Source: Chloroflexota bacterium (GTDB taxonomy: Bacteria; Chloroflexota; Dehalococcoidia; Tepidiformales; Tepidiformaceae). From it: a DNA stretch of 18,623 bases. Positions 1 to 7,119 of the stretch are shown here, one piece after another. Where the stretch lies: contig CAUJEQ010000206.1 in assembly GCA_963169135.1 (NCBI GenBank), forward strand, positions 1 through 18,623, read 5' to 3'. The notes beneath the pieces were generated by a model. It made no database searches. It was given only the letters and a program-made list of their open reading frames with translations, and was not told the origin of the DNA. The position numbers and the translations under genes were made by a program. The stretch's first letter is position 1, and each line of letters begins with the position of its first letter.

Positions 1-60
1 CCGCAGCCGCTGGTCGGGCTCTAAACGGCCTGTGCGAGCTATCGTGCCAGCCGGCACATC

Positions 61-620
61 TTGGACCGGACCAACCGGACGAAGCCGGACCTGATGAGCC
101 TCTGGTGCTGGTGGCCCAAGACGCCCCTGCCCGTCGTCCTACGGGCGCTCTACTTGGGCGTCGACGAGGTCTTTTGCAAGGTGCGCGGACAGGCGTACTG
201 GTTCCTCACGGTCCGCCCAGGTAGGAGACGGGAGCAAACACTACGTCGGATACATCGGCCCGACCGCAGCCAGCAAGCCTGGGAGCACGTCCTCAACGAA
301 CTTGGCGTCAGACGCTACAACCCGCTCTTCGCGGTTCCTCAGCGACGGCGACCGGGCCATCGGGGGGGCCCTCCGCACCTGCCTGCCAGGCGCCCGCCTC
401 TCCCGCTGCACTTGGCAAGTCAAGCACCACGCTGCCGAGTGGGTGCGTGAACGGTCCGGCGCTCAGGGGATGAAGGTATCCGTCGCGGCCTCGCTGCCGC
501 CATCGATGTCATAGTCGATGCGCCCGCCCTCGAACAATGGGTGGCAGCGCTCACGTGCCTTGCCGCCCTCCCCAGAGCCCGGCGCAACCTGGATATGTAT
601 CGCGGGAATCCTGACACAAG
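61..620 (+). pseudogene. Decayed DDE transposase gene (multiple frameshifts)
   Basis: No single frame is intact, but pieces of one transposase-like protein can be read by switching frames. Frame 1 at about 151-219 gives LGVDEVFCKVRGQAYWFL, resembling the first catalytic Asp strand of a DDE transposase (VDxxxxKVRG). Frame 2 at about 224-265 gives GDGSKHYVGYIGPT. Frame 1 resumes at 271-336 (QQAWEHVLNELGVRRYNPLF). Frame 2 at 341-450 gives SDGDRAIGGAL, the second catalytic Asp region, and CTWQVKHHAAEW. Frame 1 from about 469 gives GDEGIRRGLAAAIDVIVDAP and runs to roughly 615. At least four frame switches (near 220, 268, 337 and 450) make it inactive. The pattern resembles Mutator/IS256-like or ISH6-like transposases, but the family is not certain. 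Both ends are unclear, and the 5' part may lie outside the window or be deleted. No terminal inverted repeats were recognised. Confidence 0.65.
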
Positions 621-1110
621 TCCGCCGGCGACCAGGCTAGCCGCCAGCAACGTTTGGCGATTTCGCCGGGACGATGCGTCTGGACCTCCCATCATTTTTG
701 TGACTTTCTCTGTCGACCAGGATCAAGGGTGCCGCAAAGACACTGACCGAAATTGGCCCAAGTCCGGCTTGGGCCTGTGGATTAGATGATCGCCTCGGGC
801 GGTGGTTGCAGCCTCCGCAGCCTGGGCTGACTCAGCTCGACAGCGGCACGGAACGGTATGGCCTCTACGCACGACCGTGCAGTCATGCCGATATCCGCAA
901 CATAATGACGCATCGGGCAGGAATCACGGCGGGGAGCCATTCCGTCCGCAAGTGATTGTCCGAGACAGGGTGTCGAAAGCCTTGAATTAGCGGCCAATTT
1001 CTGCGACTTTGTCCCCAGACCGACACCCAGACTGACGCGAAACGAGAGCTTCAGGACCGTTCATCTCAGATTCAAAACCGACCTCGGCGAACCGAAAATC
1101 AGCCCGCATC
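621..1110. other. Non-coding, decayed stretch left of the tRNA fragment
   Basis: I see no convincing gene here. The open frames on both strands are short, lack a ribosome binding site and show no recognisable domain. The only structure found is the hairpin at 755-775. By its position beside the tRNA fragment, this is probably degenerate DNA at the inner end of an integrated element. Confidence 0.5.
755..775. terminator. Perfect 8-bp hairpin, possible terminator
   Basis: GGCCCAAG and CTTGGGCC flank a 5-base loop (763-767). On the minus strand the stem is followed by AATTTC, a weak T-tract, so a minus-strand terminator is possible. No intact gene abuts it on either side. Confidence 0.35.
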
Positions 1111-1155
1111 CTTCGGATCAGAAGGTTGGGAGTTCGAGTCTCTCCGAGGGTACCA
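1111..1155 (+). other. tRNA-Arg(TCG) 3' half; probable integrase attachment site
   Basis: Bases 1111-1117 (CTTCGGA) read as a 7-base anticodon loop with anticodon TCG at 1113-1115. They are followed by the 3' anticodon strand TCAGA (1118-1122), a 5-base variable loop (1123-1127), and a T arm GGAG-type stem 1128-1132 with loop TTCGAGT and partner CTCTC 1140-1144 (one G-T pair). The 3' acceptor strand CGAGGGT (1145-1151), discriminator A and encoded CCA (1153-1155) complete it. The 5' half (D arm, TCTGA anticodon strand, ACCCTCG acceptor strand) is absent: upstream bases do not pair. Resemblance to a tRNA starts exactly at the anticodon loop, a common crossover point for tyrosine integrases. 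Because the 3' half with its downstream flank is kept here, the element should lie to the left and the native chromosome to the right. Confidence 0.75.
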
Positions 1156-1174
1156 ACACTTTGAATCCGCAAGT

Positions 1175-1190
1175 GGGCGTTTTGGCGCCC
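1175..1190 (+). terminator. Short hairpin downstream of the tRNA fragment
   Basis: GGGCG and CGCCC flank the loop TTTTGG. The hairpin begins 20 bases after the tRNA CCA and GTGTTT follows at 1195-1200. It may be the leftover terminator of the ancestral tRNA gene. The stem is only 5 bp and there is no long T-tract. Confidence 0.35.
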
Positions 1191-1314
1191 GGTCGTGTTT
1201 GGCCGGGGCGCTGGTACTCCTACGGGTGCTGAGAAAGGGTGCCGCCGTGCCGGCGCCGCGGAGACATTGTCCAGACCCCACACCTCCTCCCTGCATGCCT
1301 GACTCGCGAAAGGC

Positions 1315-1320
1315 TATGCT
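1315..1320 (+). promoter_or_regulatory. Candidate -10 box of the aco operon
   Basis: TATGCT matches four of six bases of the bacterial -10 consensus and lies 33 bases before the acoA start, with the ribosome binding site downstream of it. No good -35 is visible at 16-18 bp; TGCATG at 1292-1297 is the nearest. Confidence 0.3.
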
Positions 1321-1336
1321 GTCGGCTACCTGCAGC

Positions 1337-1353
1337 AGGAGGGTGATTCACCC
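1337..1353 (+). promoter_or_regulatory. acoA ribosome binding site overlapping a 13-bp palindrome
   Basis: AGGAGGG (1337-1343) ends 10 bases before the acoA ATG and is the strongest Shine-Dalgarno site in the window. GGGTGATTCACCC (1341-1353) is a perfect palindrome with one central base. It overlaps the Shine-Dalgarno and ends at the base before the ATG. It could be a DNA operator or a fold that hides the ribosome site; the 1-base loop argues against a simple hairpin. Confidence 0.5.
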
Positions 1354-2349
1354 ATGACTGACATCGCCGCGGACGTGCTTCTGGACATCCACAATCGGAT
1401 GGTTCGCATCCGCACCTTCGAGGAGGAGGCGGGCAAGCTCATGGAGTCGGGGAAGATCCCCGGCGCGCTCCACCTCTACGTCGGGGAGGAGGCCGTTGCT
1501 GCGGGCGTCATGGTCCACCTCCGCGACAGCGACCAGATCACCAGCACCCACCGCGGCCACGGGCACCTCGTGGCCAAGGGCGGTGACTTGCAGAAGATGT
1601 ATGCCGAGCTCTTTGGGCGGGCGACCGGGTACTGCAAAGGCAAGGGCGGGAGCATGCACATCTCGGACCTCGACCTGGGCATGCTCGGCGCCAACGGTAT
1701 CGTGGGGGCGGGGCCGCCAATCGCCATCGGGGCCGCGTTTTCGAACAAGTATCGCGGTACCGACGACGTCACCTGCTGCTTCTTTGGGGATGGGGCCAGT
1801 AATGAAGGCACGTTCCATGAGGCCGCGAACATGGCGGCGCTGTACAAGCTCCCGGTAATCTTCGTCTGCGAGAATAACGGCTTCGGGGAGTTCACCCGGC
1901 AGGAACGCCACCAGGCCATCCACGACATCGCCGACCGTGCCGCGGGCTACGGCATGCCAGGCATCGTCGTTGATGGGATGGACGCCCTGGCGGTGTACGA
2001 GTCGGCCGGTGAGGCGATCGCCCGGGCGAGGCGCGGCGACGGGCCCACGTTCCTCGAGTACAAGACCTACCGGTACTTCGACCACGTCGGCGTCCGCGGG
2101 ATGGGCGTGATCTATCGCGAGGACAGCGAGGTGCTCGAATGGCGCCAGCGCGACCCGATCGCGCTGATGGAGGCGCGACTGGCGGAACAGGGACTCCTGT
2201 CCGCGGACGGAGCCGCGCAGGTTCACGAAGCGGCGCTGGCCGAAGTTCGCGAGGCGATTGCCTTCGCCGAGGCGAGTCCCTTCCCCGAGCCATCGGCCCT
2301 GATGGAAGACATTTACACCACCGCCGCGGGCGCCGGAGGTGCCGCATGA
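1354..2349 (+). CDS. acoA: Acetoin/pyruvate dehydrogenase E1 component, alpha subunit
   Basis: 331 aa, the normal size for a bacterial E1-alpha. With the beta subunit it forms the cytosolic thiamine-diphosphate E1 heterotetramer, which decarboxylates or cleaves the substrate and passes the acyl group to lipoyl-E2. The TPP/Mg motif is clear: GDGASNEG starts at residue 145 and the closing NN is at 174-175. STHRGHGH at 64-71 matches the conserved cofactor-site histidines. In the loop usually written YRxxGHxxxD this protein has TYRYFDHVGVRGMG (about 238-251), so the His is kept but the flanks differ from typical pyruvate dehydrogenase. The ATG at 1354 is set by a strong AGGAGGG. The stop overlaps the next start (ATGA). 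Presence of an AcoX-like gene two genes downstream favours acetoin dehydrogenase over pyruvate dehydrogenase. The true substrate cannot be read from sequence. Confidence 0.88.
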   Translation: MTDIAADVLLDIHNRMVRIRTFEEEAGKLMESGKIPGALHLYVGEEAVAAGVMVHLRDSDQITSTHRGHGHLVAKGGDLQKMYAELFGRATGYCKGKGGSMHISDLDLGMLGANGIVGAGPPIAIGAAFSNKYRGTDDVTCCFFGDGASNEGTFHEAANMAALYKLPVIFVCENNGFGEFTRQERHQAIHDIADRAAGYGMPGIVVDGMDALAVYESAGEAIARARRGDGPTFLEYKTYRYFDHVGVRGMGVIYREDSEVLEWRQRDPIALMEARLAEQGLLSADGAAQVHEAALAEVREAIAFAEASPFPEPSALMEDIYTTAAGAGGAA

Positions 2350-3353
2350 CCACGATGGAAGCTCCCGCCACTCGCGAAATCCCCTATGTGTCGGCTGTGG
2401 CCGAAGCGTTCGCCCAGCTGATGCGTGAAGATCCCACCATCTTCATTGCGGGCGAGGACGTCGCGCTCTACGGCAGTGTCTTCGGTGTGAGTCGCGGCCT
2501 GCTGAACGAGTTCGGCCCCCAGCGAGTGGTCGATACCCCTATCGCCGAGTCGGGAATCATGGGTCTCGGACTCGGTGCTGCGGCGACCGGACTCCGGCCG
2601 ATCATCGACATCATGTTCATGGACTTCATGGGTGTCTGCATGGACGAAGTGGTCAACCAGATAGCCAAGATGAAGTACATGTTCGGGGGCAAGGCGAAGC
2701 TCCCACTCACCATCCACACCATGGCCGGCGCCGGCACGAGCATGGCCGCCCAGCACAGCCAGAGCCTTGAGGCCTGGTTCTGCCATGTTCCCGGCCTGAA
2801 GGTCGTCATGCCCTCGGGACCGTACGAGGCCAAGGGGCTGATGGTCGCCGCGGTTCGCGACGACAACCCGGTCATCGTGGTGAACACGAAAACAATCCTG
2901 GGCATGAAGGCACACGTCCCGGAGGAGCTCTACGAGATTCCGCTGGGCAAGGCGCACGTGATTCGGGAAGGCACGAACTTCACGATTGTGGCCACGGGAC
3001 GGATGGTCAGCGAGAGCTTGAAGGCGGCCGAATTGCTCTCCGCTGACGGGCTCGATGTCGAGGTGGTCGACCCGCGGACGCTGCAGCCGTTCGATACGGA
3101 GACCGTCGTGGCGTCAGTGAGGAAGACTCACCGGGCGCTCATTGCCCACGAGGCCGTGCGCTTCGGCGGGATTGGCGCGGAGTTCGCCGCGCAGATCCAG
3201 GAGGAGGCGTTCGACTATCTGGACGCACCCGTCGGCCGCGTCGGTGCTCCATTCACGCCGGTCCCGTTCAGCCCGGTGCTCGAAAAGGAGTACATGCCGA
3301 CTGCCGATAAGATCGCGGCAGAAGTGCGGCGCATCCTCGGCAAGCAGGTCTGA
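2346..3353 (+). CDS. acoB: Acetoin/pyruvate dehydrogenase E1 component, beta subunit
   Basis: 335 aa transketolase-like beta subunit, partner of the upstream alpha subunit. The start is the ATG at 2346, overlapping the acoA stop by four bases and preceded by GGAGGT at 2335-2340; longer upstream open frame is shadow. Family landmarks: DTPIAESGIMGLGLGAA at 63-79, with Glu68 in the place of the Glu that activates the TPP aminopyrimidine. AQHSQSLEAWFCHVPGLKVV at about 135-154 carries the conserved HSQ and HxPGL segments. A C-terminal transketolase domain follows from about residue 210 (IVATGRMVSESLKAAELL). The four-base overlap implies translational coupling, as expected for subunits needed in equal amounts. 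The general assignment is secure; the choice between acetoin and pyruvate rests on neighbours. Confidence 0.9.
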   Translation: MTTMEAPATREIPYVSAVAEAFAQLMREDPTIFIAGEDVALYGSVFGVSRGLLNEFGPQRVVDTPIAESGIMGLGLGAAATGLRPIIDIMFMDFMGVCMDEVVNQIAKMKYMFGGKAKLPLTIHTMAGAGTSMAAQHSQSLEAWFCHVPGLKVVMPSGPYEAKGLMVAAVRDDNPVIVVNTKTILGMKAHVPEELYEIPLGKAHVIREGTNFTIVATGRMVSESLKAAELLSADGLDVEVVDPRTLQPFDTETVVASVRKTHRALIAHEAVRFGGIGAEFAAQIQEEAFDYLDAPVGRVGAPFTPVPFSPVLEKEYMPTADKIAAEVRRILGKQV

Positions 3354-3356
3354 TCT

Positions 3357-4364
3357 GTGCCTGGCGTGGTCGGGCTCGTCGTCAACCCGGCATCCGGCAA
3401 GGACATCCGCCGGCTCGTTGCCAGCGCCTCGGTGTTCGATAACCGCGAGAAGCTGAGCATCGTGCGGCGGGCGGTCCTGGGAGCCATGGCTGCCGGCATC
3501 GATCGGTTCGTCTACATGCCGGATTGCCACGGCATCGTGTCTGCGGCGGTGGAGGACCTGGTCGAAGACGCCGTGTTCGAGCGGCTTCCGTCGCCCGTGA
3601 CCGACTCCGCCCTCGACACGACGCGTGCCGCCGACCGGATGCGGGAGTCCGGTGTCGGATGCGTCATAACGTTGGGCGGTGACGGGACAAACCGGGCGTT
3701 TGCGATGGGCTGGCGGGACCCTCCACTCGTCGCCATCTCGACCGGGACGAACAACGTCTTCCCGGAGATGGTCGAGGGCACCATCGCCGGTGCGGCCGCG
3801 GGACTGGTGGCATCCGGGGCGGTTCGCTCAGGCGAGGCGAGCCGGCAGGTGAAGACCGTCCACGTGAGTGTCGACGGGGAGAAGGATGACCTCGCCCTCA
3901 TCGACGCGGTGCTCCTCGATGAGGCGTTCGTGGGTGCGCGCGCCATCTGGAGCCCGGTGCGCCTGAAGACCCTGGTCCTGGCCCGGGCCGAGCCGGCAGT
4001 GGTGGGAATGTCGGCGATTGGGGGCTTGCTGCACCCGCTTCCCGACAGTGTCGACGGCGGCCTGGTCGTGGAGGCAGGGCCCGGCGGCCACGTCGTCACT
4101 GCTCCTATCGCGCCGGGACTCTACACGGAGGTGCCGGTGAGGACCTTCCGCCAGGTCGGGCTGGGTGAGACTGTCGGGGTGTGCGGTCCGGGCGTCCTGG
4201 CCCTTGACGGCGAACGCGAGCGCAGGCTGAAGCCCGGACAGTCCGCCGGGCTCACCGTCCGCCGGGATGGCCCGCTGGTTGTTGATGTCCAGCTGGTGTT
4301 GAAACTCGCCGCAGCCCGGGGCCTGTTCCGGACGGCCTGGAGTGAGGGGACAAATGGCAACTGA
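3357..4364 (+). CDS. acoX: AcoX-like protein, ATP-NAD kinase fold
   Basis: 335 aa, GTG start three bases after the acoB stop, with only a weak ribosome site, so translation is probably coupled. The N-terminus VGLVVNPASGKDIRRLVA and the internal TLGGDGTNR (around residues 104-112) with STGTNN shortly after are hallmarks of the NAD kinase/diacylglycerol kinase superfamily and of the AcoX family (COG3199 type). GGDGT is the nucleotide-binding and catalytic motif. AcoX is encoded in acetoin catabolic operons of several bacteria, but its biochemical role is not firmly established, and it is not needed for the E1-E2-E3 chemistry. Its place between E1-beta and E2 is the main reason for calling the operon aco. 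It ends 11 bases inside the following E2 gene. Confidence 0.8.
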   Translation: MPGVVGLVVNPASGKDIRRLVASASVFDNREKLSIVRRAVLGAMAAGIDRFVYMPDCHGIVSAAVEDLVEDAVFERLPSPVTDSALDTTRAADRMRESGVGCVITLGGDGTNRAFAMGWRDPPLVAISTGTNNVFPEMVEGTIAGAAAGLVASGAVRSGEASRQVKTVHVSVDGEKDDLALIDAVLLDEAFVGARAIWSPVRLKTLVLARAEPAVVGMSAIGGLLHPLPDSVDGGLVVEAGPGGHVVTAPIAPGLYTEVPVRTFRQVGLGETVGVCGPGVLALDGERERRLKPGQSAGLTVRRDGPLVVDVQLVLKLAAARGLFRTAWSEGTNGN

Positions 4365-5742
4365 AGTACTGCTGGTGAAGGCGGGGATGACGATGACCGA
4401 GGGCTCGGTCGCCGAGTGGTACGTGCCGGACGGCGGGACGGTCGCGCAGGGGCAACCGCTCTACCGCATGGAGACCGAGAAGATTGAACTCGAGGTCGAG
4501 GCCGACGCGTCCGGCGTGGTCCGGCACGTGGTAGTGGAAGGCACGACGCTTGAGCCGGGTGGGCTCATCGCCTACATCCTCCAGCCCGGCGAGGCGTTGC
4601 CGGGTGGCCTTGTGCCCACGCCCGAGGCTGTCGTTCCTGCGGCGGATGACGGGGTGCGGTCCGCTTCTACGTCTATCCCCGAAGCGCGCGTTCCCTCCTC
4701 GCCGATCGCGAGACGGCTTGCGAAAGAGAGCGGCCTCTCCCTGGTCGCAGTCGCAGGCACCGGGCCTTCAGGCCGCATCACCGAGTCGGATGTCCGCGCA
4801 CACCTGGGTAGCGCGCCGCTGGCCACCGCTCCCGCGCCCACTTCAGGGCATGGCCCCGCCCGGGAAGCGGGAGAGATTGCTGCCTCGCCGCTCGCCCGCA
4901 GGCTTGCCGGGCAACTGCACGTGGACCTCGCCCTGGTGCAGGGCACCGGTCCGAATGGCCGGATCACCAGGGAGGATGTCGAAGCCTTCGCCGCGAAGGG
5001 ATCGGAAGGCGCACAGCCATCCACCGAGGGCGCGCGGCCCCCACGTCAGCATGCGGCCGGCGAAGTCATCTCCGTTCGCGGGATGCGAAAGGTCATCGCA
5101 GAGCGGATGCACGCCAGCCTCCACGAGATGGCGCAACTGACGATGGCGATGGAGGTGACGATGGACGAGGCGATCAAGCTTCGCACAGCGCTCGCCGCCG
5201 AGTGGGAGGCCGAGGGCATCAGGCCCACGTACACCGACCTCGTCATCAAGGCCGTGGCCAGGGCACTCACGCGCCACCGGCTGCTCAACGCGACCATGCG
5301 GGCCACGGAGATCGAGTTGCTGCCCGAGGTGCACGTGGGTATGGCCGTAGCCCTCGACGATGGGCTCGTGGTGCCGGTGGTCCGCGATGCCGACGCTCTG
5401 CCGCTGAAGGAGCTTGCGGTCACGTCCAGGCGCCTGGCTGAGGCGGCACGGGCCGGCACCCTCGGGCTTGACGACATGGCCGGCGCGACCTTCTCGGTCA
5501 CTGCCCTTGGGATGGCCGGGATCGACTTCTTCACGCCCATCATCAATCCGCCGAACGTCGCCATCCTTGGTGTCGGCCGCATCCACGAGGGACTCTCGTG
5601 GGATGGGGATCGCCCGGTAAAGCAACAGCAAATGACTCTTAGCCTCACGATCGACCATCGCGCCGTGGACGGAGCACCGGGAGCCGCCTTCCTCAACACC
5701 GTCCGTGAACTGCTCGAAGCGCCCTACAGGCTGCTCGTCTGA
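4354..5742 (+). CDS. acoC: Dihydrolipoamide acyltransferase E2 with two subunit-binding domains
   Basis: 462 aa core subunit of the dehydrogenase complex. It carries the acyl group on lipoamide and transfers it to CoA. Domains in order: one lipoyl domain (1-78) with lipoyl-lysine Lys43 in METEKIE; a peripheral subunit-binding domain at about 114-150 (SSPIARRLAKESGL, GTGPSGRITESDV); an Ala/Pro/Gly linker; a second such domain at about 177-212 (ASPLARRLAGQLHV, GTGPNGRITREDV); and a catalytic domain from about 237, with active-site DHRAVDG (His435, Asp439). Most bacterial E2 proteins have only one subunit-binding domain. I chose ATG 4354, behind GAGGGG at 4344-4349, over an in-frame GTG at 4342. 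It overlaps acoX by 11 bases and ends TGATG with the E3 gene. Confidence 0.9.
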   Translation: MATEVLLVKAGMTMTEGSVAEWYVPDGGTVAQGQPLYRMETEKIELEVEADASGVVRHVVVEGTTLEPGGLIAYILQPGEALPGGLVPTPEAVVPAADDGVRSASTSIPEARVPSSPIARRLAKESGLSLVAVAGTGPSGRITESDVRAHLGSAPLATAPAPTSGHGPAREAGEIAASPLARRLAGQLHVDLALVQGTGPNGRITREDVEAFAAKGSEGAQPSTEGARPPRQHAAGEVISVRGMRKVIAERMHASLHEMAQLTMAMEVTMDEAIKLRTALAAEWEAEGIRPTYTDLVIKAVARALTRHRLLNATMRATEIELLPEVHVGMAVALDDGLVVPVVRDADALPLKELAVTSRRLAEAARAGTLGLDDMAGATFSVTALGMAGIDFFTPIINPPNVAILGVGRIHEGLSWDGDRPVKQQQMTLSLTIDHRAVDGAPGAAFLNTVRELLEAPYRLLV

Positions 5743-7112
5743 TGGCTGACTTCGACGTAGTGGTCATCGGCGGCGGGCCTGCCGGCTACGCGGCTTCACT
5801 GAAGGCATCCGCCCTCGGCGCGTCGGTCGCGCTCATCGAGGCAGAGAGGCCCGGTGGCGCCTGCGTCCATCACGCCTGCATCCCGACCAACCTGCTGCTT
5901 GATGCGGCCATCCGCTACGCCGAGGCGAAGGAACTCGCCGTGATGGGCGTCATCGGCCTGGGCGAGCAGTTCAACTTCAGGAGTGCCACTGCCAGGAAGG
6001 ACGCCCTGGTCAGGCAGATGTCGGACGGCATCCGCACGGCGCTGCGGATGGCGAAGGTCCAGGTCGTCGAAGGCCGGGCCCGGTTTGAATCGCCGCGTTC
6101 CATCACCGTCCTCGGTGGTTCCGGATCAACGTCCATCAGTGGCGAAGCCTTCATCGTCGCCACGGGCACGCGCTGGGCGCAACCCGCCATCCCCGGGGTT
6201 GCGCCCGAACGCGTGGTGACCGCCGACGTCATCCAGTCCCTGGCCGCTGCCCCGAAGTCCGCCCTCGTGCTGCTCGACAGCCAGGGAGAAGTGCCGTTCG
6301 GGGTGGAGTACGCCGTGCTGCTCGCCATCGCCGGCACCGAGGTCACTGTGGTGACCGCCGGACCCGGGCTGTTCCCTTCGCTCGACGGAGCCCTGGTCGC
6401 CGCCGCCCGCGCGGCCCTGACCGACTTCGGGGTCCGCATCATCGAAGGTGGCCGAGTCGTGGCAGGTGGGAACGGAGAAGTCACAGTGAACCACGCCGGG
6501 ACAACGACGGCCGTGCCGGCCGAACTGGTGGTCGCAGTCGACGTGCGCAAACCCTTCGTGGAGAACCTTGGGCTGGAGGAGGCCGGGGTTGCCGTAGACG
6601 GCGGAATCTCCGTCGATCGGTCCTGCCAGACCAGCGTTCCCGGGGTCTTCGCGGCAGGCGACGTCACAGGTGGCCCGATGCTTTCGAGTGTTGCCTCCCA
6701 TATGGGGGAGGTCGCGGCGACGAATGCGACTGGCGGCGCGGCGGTGAGTCGCCTGCGGAACATCCCGCGAATCCTGCACACCCTGCCGGCGATCGCGTGG
6801 GTCGGCCTGACGGAGGAGGCCGCGAAGTCGGCGGGACATGACACGGTCACCGGGGTCTTCGACCTGTCATTCAACGCCCGGGCAGTCACGCTCGGAGCGC
6901 GGACGGGAATCGTGAAGGTCATCGCCGACCGCCAGCCTGGCGAGATCCTGGGCGTGCACGTCGTGGGGCCGGATGCGGCCGAGATTGTCGCGGTGGCAGC
7001 ATCCCTCATGCAGGCCGAGGTTTCGGTACATGACCTGGCCTCGACCGTCGCCTGGCACCCGAGCATGACGGAGGGCCTGGTCGAGGCGGCGAGGCGAGCC
7101 AGCGGCCCATGA
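5742..7112 (+). CDS. Divergent dihydrolipoamide dehydrogenase E3-like flavoprotein
   Basis: 456 aa, pyridine nucleotide-disulfide oxidoreductase fold. In the operon it should reoxidise dihydrolipoamide of E2 using FAD and NAD+. The FAD motif VVIGGGPAGYAAS (7-19), redox pair CX4C (Cys41, Cys46) and second FAD motif VFAAGDVTGG (302-311) are present, as is the C-terminal HPSMTE with His439 and Glu444 of the catalytic pair. Several usual features are altered. The CIPSK signature reads CIPTN. HxHPT reads WHPS. The NAD-binding GxGxxG near 176-190 reads LLDSQGEVPFGVE and has lost its pattern. It may use NAD differently, or act as another flavin disulfide reductase. The ATG overlaps the acoC stop by one base. 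Role as E3 is inferred from position. Confidence 0.78.
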   Translation: MADFDVVVIGGGPAGYAASLKASALGASVALIEAERPGGACVHHACIPTNLLLDAAIRYAEAKELAVMGVIGLGEQFNFRSATARKDALVRQMSDGIRTALRMAKVQVVEGRARFESPRSITVLGGSGSTSISGEAFIVATGTRWAQPAIPGVAPERVVTADVIQSLAAAPKSALVLLDSQGEVPFGVEYAVLLAIAGTEVTVVTAGPGLFPSLDGALVAAARAALTDFGVRIIEGGRVVAGGNGEVTVNHAGTTTAVPAELVVAVDVRKPFVENLGLEEAGVAVDGGISVDRSCQTSVPGVFAAGDVTGGPMLSSVASHMGEVAATNATGGAAVSRLRNIPRILHTLPAIAWVGLTEEAAKSAGHDTVTGVFDLSFNARAVTLGARTGIVKVIADRQPGEILGVHVVGPDAAEIVAVAASLMQAEVSVHDLASTVAWHPSMTEGLVEAARRASGP

Positions 7113-7119
7113 GGTCCGC

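Noticed and set aside
1111..1155. Complete tRNA gene
   Set aside because: The D arm, 5' acceptor strand and 5' anticodon strand are missing. Upstream bases do not pair with the retained half.
987..1296. Minus-strand open frames with peptides such as RRDSNSQPSDPK and GETRTPNLL
   Set aside because: These are the well-known spurious translations of a tRNA gene read antisense. They come from the tRNA-Arg fragment at 1111-1155 and have no ribosome binding site.
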